Shown here piece after piece: positions 1 to 5,841 of a stretch of DNA of 6,795 bases (position 1 is its first letter; every line of letters starts with the position of its first letter). Made by a program: the position numbers and the translations under genes. Source of the DNA: Gammaproteobacteria bacterium. GTDB taxonomy: Bacteria; Pseudomonadota; Gammaproteobacteria; Pseudomonadales; Azotimanducaceae. Where the stretch lies: positions 36,745-43,539 of the forward strand of contig PAFJ01000041.1 in NCBI GenBank assembly GCA_002704325.1. Direction: 5' to 3'. Under the pieces are notes generated by a model. The model made no database searches. It was given only the letters and a program-made list of their open reading frames with translations, and was not told where the DNA came from.

Positions 1-362
1 GCGAGGCATTGAGTGAACGGCCGCGCCGGTTTTACCGCAGAACCTGCGGCGGTATAAAAAGCCAGCAGGGCACCGGCGCCGAAACCGGCTGTGCCAGCGT
101 GGTCTACTACCGCCGACCCTGAAAACATTGCGCCCATAGCGTCAGGATGCAGCGCATGCTCCAGTTGCTCCCAATGCAGCAAATCGCGGCTCACCGCGTG
201 GCCCCAGGTCATATCACCCCAAATCGGCGCGTTTGGATTGTGCTGAAAGAAAAGATGCCAAATGCCATCACAGTAGACTAAACCGTTGGGATCATTGAGC
301 CAGTTTGTTTTCGCGGTAAAGTGGAATTGTGGGCGGTGCAATTCAGCATATGCTTGACTCAT
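1..362 (-). CDS. Glycoside hydrolase family 32 enzyme (levanase/invertase-like), N-terminal part
   Basis: This is the first 120 residues of a GH32 enzyme; the rest lies beyond position 1. GH32 enzymes hydrolyse beta-fructofuranosyl bonds in sucrose, inulin or levan and release fructose. The diagnostic motif WLNDPNG is at residues 21-27, with D24 as the expected catalytic nucleophile. It is followed by a W-G-x-M-x-W-G-H-A-x-S-x-D-L-x-H-W block (residues 48-64) and FSGSAVVD at 80-87, all in the family's usual order. The second carboxylate motifs (RDP, EC) would lie outside the window, so catalytic completeness cannot be judged. The protein starts directly with the catalytic beta-propeller and shows no signal peptide, which suggests a cytoplasmic enzyme acting on imported sucrose or short fructo-oligosaccharides. 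The ATG at 360-362 is chosen because AGGTGAGGAA (368-377) lies 7 bases upstream of it. The gene is divergent from the dikinase-like gene. The family call is firm; the substrate is unknown. Confidence 0.93.
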   Translation of the reverse strand, partial: MSQAYAELHRPQFHFTAKTNWLNDPNGLVYCDGIWHLFFQHNPNAPIWGDMTWGHAVSRDLLHWEQLEHALHPDAMGAMFSGSAVVDHAGTAGFGAGALLAFYTAAGSAVKPARPFTQCL

Positions 363-367
363 GGTCG

Positions 368-377
368 TTCCTCACCT
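368..377 (-). promoter_or_regulatory. Ribosome binding site of the GH32 gene
   Basis: Read on the minus strand the bases are AGGTGAGGAA. The GAGG core (370-373) sits 7 bases before the ATG at 360-362. This is a strong Shine-Dalgarno match and fixes the start of the GH32 gene. Confidence 0.7.
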
Positions 378-459
378 GATGCGAATTATTGGTTTCCCAG
401 TTTTGTAGTACACCACGGTGAGGATTTCCACCCGCGTGCGCGCCGACTCAACCCCAAAA

Positions 460-486
460 ACCCATTTACTAAGGGGCTAAATGGGT
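460..486. repeat. Perfect 9-bp inverted repeat, candidate operator
   Basis: ACCCATTTA at 460-468 is matched by its exact reverse complement TAAATGGGT at 478-486, with a 9-base spacer (469-477). The two half-sites are 18 bases apart, close to two helical turns, which suits a dimeric repressor or activator. No T-run follows on either side, so an intrinsic terminator is unlikely. The site lies between two divergent promoters, where it could control the GH32 gene, the dikinase-like gene or both. No regulator gene is in the window to pair with it. Confidence 0.55.
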
Positions 487-502
487 GATCTTCTCCCCAT
501 TT
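479..502. repeat. Second inverted pair AAATGGG-N10-CCCATTT, overlapping the first
   Basis: AAATGGG (479-485), which is also the right arm of the 460-486 repeat, is followed after 10 bases by CCCATTT (496-502). This gives three alternately oriented copies of one 7-mer starting at 461, 479 and 496, spaced 18 and 17 bases apart. Such an array suggests cooperative binding of a regulator. It lies 70-110 bases upstream of the dikinase-like start codon. Confidence 0.45.
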
Positions 503-558
503 GGAGTTTGTAGCATTTCCCGCAGCAGCGATAATAGCAACCGAAAAATCAGTATCCC

Positions 559-562
559 GGAG
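559..562 (+). promoter_or_regulatory. Ribosome binding site of the dikinase-like gene
   Basis: GGAG lies 9 bases before the ATG at 572-574. With the lack of family-like sequence upstream, it supports ATG 572 over the in-frame GTG at 485 as the start. Confidence 0.5.
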
Positions 563-571
563 CCCGTCTTG

Positions 572-3388
572 ATGTACATCACACCACTCGCAACAGACCA
601 AGATTCCCTCGAACGCGTCGGTGGCAAAGGCCGGTCTCTGTCCAAAATGGTTCGCGAAGGCTTCAACGTTCCAACCGGCTTTATCGTAACTACCGACGCC
701 TATCGATCGTTTATCGCAGACAACGGATTACAGGCTGATATTGTTCACAACGCGAAACCACAACTAAAGGACGGGTATCCAGCCTTTGATCAATCTGCCG
801 CAGTTATCAGCGATTTAATACGGCAAGCAGCGATGGACGATGCACTGATCGCAGCCATCAAACGAGCGTATCGTGAATTGCAGGCGGGCGGCGGCGATGA
901 CGCTCCAGTTGCTGTTCGATCGTCCGCTAACGCGGAGGACCTTCCAGGACTATCGTTTGCAGGGCAACAGGAAACCTACCTCAATGTGTGCGGCGAAGAC
1001 GCCGTCGTTAAAGCAGTGGGCGACTGCTGGGCATCACTATGGACCACCCAAGCCATCAGTTATCGACATCAAAATGGTATCGATCAGGACAGCGTAGCGA
1101 TGGGCGTGGTCGTACAACTGATGGTGCCATCCGAAGTTTCTGGCATTTTGTTTACCGCTAACCCAGCCTCTGGGGAGCGATCAGAGTTCATTATCAACGG
1201 GAGTTTTGGACTCGGCGAAGCGGTCGTTAGTGGTCAGGTCACCCCAGATACCTACATCATCAATCGCGAGGATTTGAGCGTTAAAGAGGAGCATCTGGGA
1301 CCTAAAGAGCAACAAATCATCTCTGATGGCAAAAACGGTGTGCGCATGGAACCGGTTGCTGAAGAAGACCGCGCTAAGTCCTCTATAAGCATCGATCAGT
1401 TGCAACAGCTCTGCGAGACCGCGCTAAGGATCGAGCAGTTATATGATGGGTTACCTCAGGACATCGAGTGGGCATTCTGCAATGGCGAGCTGCATTTACT
1501 GCAGTCTCGGCCGATTACAAACTTACCGGCCCAGCCTATCGATCTTGTTTGGGAACCTACACCACCGGCTCGGTTTGTCAGCAGAAGGCAGATCGTTGAA
1601 AACATGCCCGAACCCATTTCACCGTTGTTTGAAGACCTGTATCTGACTCAAGGGCTGGAATCGCCGCGACCTAAAAGCCTTATGGTGGGTGGTGGTCCTA
1701 TGTTCGTCACTGTGAACGGCTACGCCTACCAGCGCTTTGATTGGCCGCAAATCATTAAAGAAGCCGATCAGCGCAAGCAACAGCAAGAAGGCTCACTTGG
1801 GATATCTGAAGAGGCAATCGAAGCTGCTGAATACAGCGCTTTTGCCGAGCAAATAAAGAAAAGCAAGGCAGCAGCACGTGACGCTGCAGTTGCAGACCTC
1901 AAACCGTTCCGAGAGCAATTAGCTGATGACGACCGGGCGAATTATGACGCTTGGTACGCAGCGCAGAATCAGGACGACTTAGACTACTTAATCGTATTGC
2001 CAGAAAGCAAAAACCCAACCTACATCGCGTTCAATAACACGACTATAAATGACAACCAACTTAAGTCTTGGCATGAACAAACACTGCCACGCCTCGAGGG
2101 CGTTGCAGAAAAATGGCGCACACTGGATGTCCAAACCGCCGACGCTGAAACACTACTCGCAGCGGTCGTTGAGATGGGCATAGAAGAAGGTCGCTACTGG
2201 TCCGCAGATTCCAGCCACACGTTCGGAGTAGCAAAATCGACGGACGACCAACTGCAATGCTTTTTGCGCGAAACCCTGCCAGACCATAACTTTATCAGCG
2301 GCCAATTCCTGACCGGCATCGAATCTAAGGCGATGCAGGCAAACGCAGATCTGTTCGAGATCGCGAAGCTTGTTCGTGCAAGCGAGCATCTAAGCTACGT
2401 GGTGCTTGCCGTTCCGTCGCAATTTCTGCTGCAGACCCTGAGAAATGAAACCGGGGCAGCAGAGGTACTGTCTGCAATCGACAGCTATTTGGCGACCTAT
2501 GGTCATCAAGGCTACAGTATGGATTTCATTGAGCCGACCCAGATTGAAGATCCTACGGCTCTTTTTGCAAGTCTCAAAGGCATGGTGCGCGACCACAACT
2601 ATGACCCCAAGAATCAGGCCCAAAAAACCGCGGACATCCGTAGGGAAAAACTTGCCGAGATCTCTGAACTGTTGAGCGGGTTGAGCTACTGGCAGTTCCG
2701 CTTTCGCCTGTGGCTTGCATTGAAATACAACTTTATCCGCGAAGAAGTCGCATTTCGCTTCGGTTATACGTGGTCTATTTTACGACCCATGGTCAACGAA
2801 CTAGGCAATCGTTTGGTCGCAGGTGGCACACTGCAGACAGCAGAGCATGCCTACTTCTTAATCAGCGCGGAACTGGAAAAGGCACTGGCAGCGCACCAAG
2901 AGGGTAAATCGCTACCAGAACTTGGCAGGCTCGCGGCGGAGCGCTGCACATTACGGGAAGCCCGTAAATTGCACCATCCGCCCGGCACGCTGCCTGCCGA
3001 GGCCAGCGACATGCAATCGATCTCGTTCAAAGAAACGCAAATCAAAAATGACGGAAACAGTAATATTATGCGCGGCTTCCCGGTCAGTTCGGGCACTGTA
3101 ACCGCGAAGGCCAGCGTTATTCTGGGCCCCACCGAGTTCGATAAAATGATCGCTGGAAGCATCCTCGTTAGCCCACTGACGACCCCGGCCTGGACCCAGT
3201 TGTTTGCAAACGCTGTGGGTTTAGTAACCGATGTTGGCAGCATTCTTGCGCATGGCTCTATTGTTGCCAGAGAGTACGGAATTCCCGCAGTTCTGGGCGT
3301 TGGCGACGGCACAAAGAGGATCAAACACGGCCAAACAATTACCGTGGAAGGCGATTCCGGCATCGTAACAATCCAAGACGACGAGTAA
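572..3388 (+). CDS. Dikinase-type phosphotransferase, rifampicin phosphotransferase/PEP synthase-like, acceptor unknown
   Basis: Members of this family use ATP to phosphorylate a catalytic His, release AMP and phosphate, and pass the phosphoryl group to an acceptor. The 938-residue protein has three parts. Residues 1 to about 316 are a PPDK-N ATP-grasp domain with VGGKG (16-20, K19), AVRSSANAEDLPGLSFAGQ (114-132, R116), a GILFTANP segment, GSFGLGEAVVSG, and QDIEW...LLQSRPIT ending at 316 (E299, Q311, R313 as likely Mg-ATP ligands). A helical middle domain (about 330-820) starts with an ENMPEPISPL segment and includes a charged, Gln/Ala-rich helical stretch near 390-520. The C-terminal swivelling domain (about 831-935) carries GSILAHGSIVAREYGIPAV with catalytic H894. 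The PEP/pyruvate TIM barrel of PEP synthase is absent, so this is not a standard PpsA. The domain order matches rifampicin phosphotransferase (about 870 residues), though this protein is longer; relatives include PigC-like and phenylphosphate synthase-like enzymes. The acceptor is probably bound by the middle domain and cannot be named. Drug resistance is possible but not indicated by context. The gene is convergent with the cyclase pair. Confidence 0.9.
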   Translation: MYITPLATDQDSLERVGGKGRSLSKMVREGFNVPTGFIVTTDAYRSFIADNGLQADIVHNAKPQLKDGYPAFDQSAAVISDLIRQAAMDDALIAAIKRAYRELQAGGGDDAPVAVRSSANAEDLPGLSFAGQQETYLNVCGEDAVVKAVGDCWASLWTTQAISYRHQNGIDQDSVAMGVVVQLMVPSEVSGILFTANPASGERSEFIINGSFGLGEAVVSGQVTPDTYIINREDLSVKEEHLGPKEQQIISDGKNGVRMEPVAEEDRAKSSISIDQLQQLCETALRIEQLYDGLPQDIEWAFCNGELHLLQSRPITNLPAQPIDLVWEPTPPARFVSRRQIVENMPEPISPLFEDLYLTQGLESPRPKSLMVGGGPMFVTVNGYAYQRFDWPQIIKEADQRKQQQEGSLGISEEAIEAAEYSAFAEQIKKSKAAARDAAVADLKPFREQLADDDRANYDAWYAAQNQDDLDYLIVLPESKNPTYIAFNNTTINDNQLKSWHEQTLPRLEGVAEKWRTLDVQTADAETLLAAVVEMGIEEGRYWSADSSHTFGVAKSTDDQLQCFLRETLPDHNFISGQFLTGIESKAMQANADLFEIAKLVRASEHLSYVVLAVPSQFLLQTLRNETGAAEVLSAIDSYLATYGHQGYSMDFIEPTQIEDPTALFASLKGMVRDHNYDPKNQAQKTADIRREKLAEISELLSGLSYWQFRFRLWLALKYNFIREEVAFRFGYTWSILRPMVNELGNRLVAGGTLQTAEHAYFLISAELEKALAAHQEGKSLPELGRLAAERCTLREARKLHHPPGTLPAEASDMQSISFKETQIKNDGNSNIMRGFPVSSGTVTAKASVILGPTEFDKMIAGSILVSPLTTPAWTQLFANAVGLVTDVGSILAHGSIVAREYGIPAVLGVGDGTKRIKHGQTITVEGDSGIVTIQDDE

Positions 3389-3399
3389 ATCAATCTTCT

Positions 3400-3423
3400 G
3401 CGGCATGTCTGATTGGTTGCCGC
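3400..3423. terminator. Inverted repeat between convergent genes, possible weak bidirectional terminator
   Basis: GCGGCA (3400-3405) and TGCCGC (3418-3423) form a perfect 6-bp stem with a 12-base loop. It lies 11 bases after the dikinase-like stop and 19 bases after the stop of the cyclase on the other strand. Its position between convergent genes suits a shared terminator, but neither side has a T-run and the loop is long. Function is therefore doubtful. Confidence 0.3.
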
Positions 3424-3442
3424 GTCAGCTTGGTATTTCGGG

Positions 3443-4192
3443 CTAAACCTCGTCCTCTATTGCGATGGCCCTAACCCAGGTACCTTCCATCGATTCAACA
3501 TTGAGTGGCAAGCTGAGAAAAAACACTCGTTCCTGAGTCAACGCTTGAAGATTATCTAGGGGATACACGATAGGAATGTTATTCCCGGTCATTGCGCGGT
3601 GGGTAGGACTGTTGTTAGGTTCAGGCGCATCGGTGTTGGTTTCCCAACTGATACCGGGGACACCGACCCCAAGCATTTTGATTTTTTTCTCTTCCGCCAG
3701 CCAAAACGCCGTATCACCTTCAATCCAGGGTTGGTCGTCACCACTCCACTTACTACCGAGCAAAACAATATCGCCCTCCCTAACGTTCTCCAGATGCTCG
3801 GGCAGAATCGGCTGCCCTTTTAGATGATCAAGCATGCAAACGACGGCTTCACCAAAGTATGTCTGCAGCGGCATATCCCAGATTCCGAGCATGCCCTCGG
3901 GCAGCTCAGTCCAATTATCGTTATGCCCTACACCCAACTGAATATGACTGCCCATATGCCCACTCAAGCCGCCAATAGGCCACTCTGACACTGTGCCGGC
4001 ATTGGTCCCAACCAGATGCTCAATGGTGCCATCGCGTTCGTTGACGGTCTCTTCAACGATCCACGGCATGTTGTAAACATCGCGCGTACCGTCCTCTATG
4101 GCGCCATTAAGTCGCGTTAGGCGCGACACGAGCTCTACAGTCAGATCAACGATCTTAGCGTTGTTTAAACTATCGAATAGCGTTTTCATCAT
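3443..4192 (-). CDS. Cyclase family (kynurenine formamidase-like) protein A, non-canonical metal site
   Basis: This 249-residue protein belongs to the cyclase/KynB-like superfamily (PF04199 type), whose members hydrolyse amides, lactones or imides with Zn or Mn. Family features are the N-terminal IVDLTVELVSRL (14-25), the His-rich loop HMGSHIQ...GH (79-90), LQTYFGEAVVCMLDHL, a GDIVLL strand, SPTHR...IPIVYPLDNL (about 195-215) and the C-terminal LPLNVESMEGTWVRAIAI. In the canonical motif (H-x-G-T-H-x-D-x-P-x-H) the third ligand is Asp; here it is Q85, and the last His (H90) is one residue further on. H198 is kept, but the Glu expected 12 residues later is Y210. Whether it binds metal as usual is open. 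The second of two Met codons and GTG 4198 are alternative starts; ATG 4192 has AGAGGG (4198-4203) 5 bases upstream. It lies 54 bases after its paralog and is probably the last gene of the operon. Substrate unknown. Confidence 0.88.
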   Translation of the reverse strand: MMKTLFDSLNNAKIVDLTVELVSRLTRLNGAIEDGTRDVYNMPWIVEETVNERDGTIEHLVGTNAGTVSEWPIGGLSGHMGSHIQLGVGHNDNWTELPEGMLGIWDMPLQTYFGEAVVCMLDHLKGQPILPEHLENVREGDIVLLGSKWSGDDQPWIEGDTAFWLAEEKKIKMLGVGVPGISWETNTDAPEPNNSPTHRAMTGNNIPIVYPLDNLQALTQERVFFLSLPLNVESMEGTWVRAIAIEDEV

Positions 4193-4246
4193 GCGCACCC
4201 TCTTATCTCTTCGCCTTGATGTATCCTCGCGCTTAACCGCTGCGCC

Positions 4247-5059
4247 CTACGCATCTGGCGCCTCAAATGCAATTGCGCGGATAAAGCTAGCCTCTGATTT
4301 CGGCGTATTTAATGGCAAGCCGAAATAAAACACCCGCCCCTGCTTGAGTGTGTCAATGTTCACGAGCGGATGCGCGATTGGTACGTTAGCGCCTAATAAC
4401 AATCGTCGGATTGGTGAATTCTCAGGCGCGGACACTTTTAGCGCGTACTGCCATTGCACACCAGACGCCTGAAGTCCGAGCATCCTGATCTTCCTGTCCT
4501 TTATTAACCAGTGAGCCGTTTGCTCGGATAGCCAAGGCTGCTGCAGACCTTCATAACAACTCGTCATCAACACAATGTCGCCCTGATCAATCTGTCCTAG
4601 GTGTTCGGGCAATATCTCTTGCCCGCGCAGATCGCCTTTTTGGCTTTTCATCTTGAAGCCCTCACCAAGAGGGTAACGCTCAGAATCGTCATCCGCCCTA
4701 GGCTCAAGATGGTCGAGGTTGACCACTGAGGCTGGCCCAACAAAGGTTTCCAGCGGCATTTCCCACAGCCCCCGCATATCCGCCGGCATACCCGGCCAGT
4801 GGTCAATATGGCCTTTGCCGCCCTGAACGTGCGCACCGTGGTGCGACGTCATGCGCTCCTGATGCCACACCGCATCGTCTTTAGGCGCTGAATACAAGGT
4901 AAACAGCGAGTTGTCGCCGGGAAAGCGTCCTTCCTGCATCACCCAAGGTTTACCGTAAGGGTCACTGGTGCCTTCTTCGATGCTGCCATCAACCCGATGC
5001 ACTCGTGCCTTGATCCGCGGACTCAGATCGATAGCCCGATAACCGTCAAATGAAATCAT
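4247..5059 (-). CDS. Cyclase family (kynurenine formamidase-like) protein B, paralog of the next gene
   Basis: This 270-residue protein is a clear paralog of the downstream cyclase. Shared blocks are DG(S/A)IE(E/D)GT near residues 24-31, the GH-x-D-x-W segment after the His loop, a G-(L/I)-W-(E/D)-MPL-(E/Q)-T segment, LDHL, EILPEHL, GDIVL, QPW and the C-terminal LPLN...RAIA. The metal loop is HHGAHVQGGKGH (73-84), with H73, H77, Q79 in place of Asp, and H84. Distally the usual His is R218 and the usual Glu is H230, so it departs further from the family than its paralog. It also carries an extra loop of about 23 residues after the LDHL segment, rich in Asp, Lys and Arg. A longer reading from TTG 5098 exists, but ATG 5059 is preferred because homology begins near AIDLS (9-13) and AGGCGAG (5067-5073) lies 7 bases upstream. 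The gap to the aldolase gene is 113 bases. Likely a hydrolase or hydratase for a small cyclic or carbonyl compound; possibly a partner subunit of its paralog. Confidence 0.87.
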   Translation of the reverse strand: MISFDGYRAIDLSPRIKARVHRVDGSIEEGTSDPYGKPWVMQEGRFPGDNSLFTLYSAPKDDAVWHQERMTSHHGAHVQGGKGHIDHWPGMPADMRGLWEMPLETFVGPASVVNLDHLEPRADDDSERYPLGEGFKMKSQKGDLRGQEILPEHLGQIDQGDIVLMTSCYEGLQQPWLSEQTAHWLIKDRKIRMLGLQASGVQWQYALKVSAPENSPIRRLLLGANVPIAHPLVNIDTLKQGRVFYFGLPLNTPKSEASFIRAIAFEAPDA

Positions 5060-5172
5060 GATAACGCTCGCCTGTGTATCCGGGACCAGAGTACGCAATC
5101 GAATTTAGCGGGCAACCAGGGGGCGATGGTATTCACCCATTTACCCGCCCAAAATCAGAGTCGTGTTCACAC
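5060..5172 (-). other. Intergenic gap in the operon, with hairpin and shared motif
   Basis: This 113-base gap between the aldolase and cyclase B genes is the largest inside the minus-strand cluster. It contains TAAATGGGTGA on the minus strand (5133-5143), the same 11-mer as at 478-488 upstream of the dikinase-like gene. Around it GGGCG (5121-5125) pairs with CGCCC (5146-5150) and ATGG (5126-5129) with CCAT (5137-5140), giving an imperfect hairpin with a 5-base bulge. No T-run follows, so it is not a standard terminator. It could be an internal operator/promoter for the two cyclase genes or an RNA processing site. No -35/-10 pair is clear. Confidence 0.4.
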
Positions 5173-5826
5173 CTAGATGAACGATCCGTAACTGACTTTC
5201 TGCACGCGATCGAAAAACTCTCGCCACTCCTCTTTGGTGAGCAAATAAGGTTCGCCAAATTGACACGCAAGCAAGTATTGACGGCACATAATTTCAAGGC
5301 GGTGCGCAAGAGATACGGCATTGGGGAGATCCCGGCCACGACAAATCATGCCATGTGCGCCCAACAAGCAGGCCGAACGTTTATCCAAAGCCGCAGCCGC
5401 ATCTTGCGCAAGCTTCTCCGTACCGAAGGTCGAATAAGGTACGCACGGCACATCGGCACCGCCAAACGACCCGACCAAATAATGAAAGCCCGGCAAACCG
5501 CGACCTTGGCAGGCTAGGGCCACACAATGATCGGAGTGAGTATGCACCACCGCCTGAGCCTTGGTCTCTTTGTAGATTGCGGCGTGCATCCGCCACTCGC
5601 TCGAAGGCTTGCGCTCACCACTCCACTCGCCGTCCAGTGTGACCTCTACCACATGCTCAGGCGCAATATTCGAACCTGTTGCGCCAGAGGGTGAAATCAG
5701 CATGTTGTCGCCTAAACGGCAGCTCACATTGCCCGAAGACAATTCATTAAGACCGGTGGCTTCGAGTTGTTTGTATTGCTCGGCGAGCTGAGCTCGCAAG
5801 GTCTCTTCATCGTACTGCTGTGCCAT
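5173..5826 (-). CDS. Class II aldolase, FucA-like (or 3-oxo-tetronate-4-phosphate decarboxylase role)
   Basis: This 217-residue protein is a full-length Zn-dependent class II aldolase/adducin-family enzyme. Visible features are GNVS (32-35), SPSG (45-48), the SSEWRMHAAIY block (75-85), HTH (95-97), the HYL...GG..VPC.PY.TFGT region (115-136), LLGAHGMI (154-161) and a C-terminal YG. Compared with E. coli FucA as I recall it, the active-site residues align throughout: catalytic E77, Zn ligands H95, H97 and H158, Y116, F134, the C-terminal Y213, and the phosphate-binding N33, S47-G48 and S75-S76. It should therefore bind a phosphorylated substrate and make a dihydroxyacetone-phosphate enediolate. 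The neighbouring DUF1537 kinase instead suggests the OtnC role, decarboxylating 3-oxo-tetronate 4-phosphate; both roles share that intermediate. ATG 5826 is preferred to TTG 5838 because GGGGAG (5831-5836) lies 4 bases before the ATG. It starts 15 bases after the kinase stop, so the two are surely co-transcribed. Cytoplasmic. Confidence 0.92.
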   Translation of the reverse strand: MAQQYDEETLRAQLAEQYKQLEATGLNELSSGNVSCRLGDNMLISPSGATGSNIAPEHVVEVTLDGEWSGERKPSSEWRMHAAIYKETKAQAVVHTHSDHCVALACQGRGLPGFHYLVGSFGGADVPCVPYSTFGTEKLAQDAAAALDKRSACLLGAHGMICRGRDLPNAVSLAHRLEIMCRQYLLACQFGEPYLLTKEEWREFFDRVQKVSYGSFI

Positions 5827-5830
5827 TACA

Positions 5831-5836
5831 CTCCCC
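5831..5836 (-). promoter_or_regulatory. Ribosome binding site of the aldolase gene
   Basis: GGGGAG on the minus strand sits between the kinase stop (5842-5844) and the ATG at 5824-5826. It overlaps the alternative TTG start at 5836-5838, which argues for the ATG as the start. Confidence 0.6.
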
Positions 5837-5841
5837 AAAAA

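Larger units (their letters stand above)
363..571. other. Divergent intergenic/regulatory region
   Basis: This 209-base gap separates the divergent GH32 and dikinase-like genes and should hold both promoters. No convincing -35/-10 pair could be assigned; the AT-rich stretches near 384-394 and 401-411 are candidates only. The clear structure is the cluster of AAATGGG/CCCATTT sites at 460-502, listed separately. In the dikinase frame an open stretch runs back to a GTG at 485 preceded by AAGGGG (471-476), but the 29 extra residues resemble nothing expected for the family, so it is treated as non-coding leader. No small RNA or additional gene is supported here. Confidence 0.6.

Noticed and set aside
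485..571. 29-residue N-terminal extension of the dikinase-like protein from GTG 485
   Set aside because: AAGGGG at 471-476 could serve as a ribosome binding site, but the extension has no family-like sequence, overlaps the operator-like repeats, and ATG 572 puts VGGKG at the usual distance from the N-terminus.
1366..1428. 13-bp direct repeat AGACCGCGCTAAG at 1366-1378 and 1416-1428
   Set aside because: The two copies lie inside the dikinase-like gene 50 bases apart and in different frames, so they encode different residues. There are only two copies and no array or mobile-element context; probably coincidence.
572..3388. Annotation as PEP synthase (ppsA)
   Set aside because: The C-terminal PEP/pyruvate-binding barrel is absent and the His domain is at the C-terminus, as in rifampicin phosphotransferase-type proteins.
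2851..3393. 180-codon open frame on the minus strand opposite the dikinase His domain
   Set aside because: It lies entirely antisense to the conserved swivelling domain with its catalytic His motif, and its translation shows no recognisable domain. It is a shadow of codon bias.
5060..5098. TTG 5098 as the start of cyclase B
   Set aside because: The extra 13 residues are not family-like, and ATG 5059 has a plausible ribosome binding site just upstream.
5121..5150. Imperfect GC-rich hairpin as an intrinsic terminator after the aldolase gene
   Set aside because: The stem is bulged and no T-run follows on the minus strand, so a standard terminator is not supported. Described instead as a possible regulatory structure.
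5074..5517. 147-codon plus-strand open frame across the aldolase gene and the gap before it
   Set aside because: It is antisense to conserved aldolase motifs, has no family resemblance and no convincing ribosome binding site.
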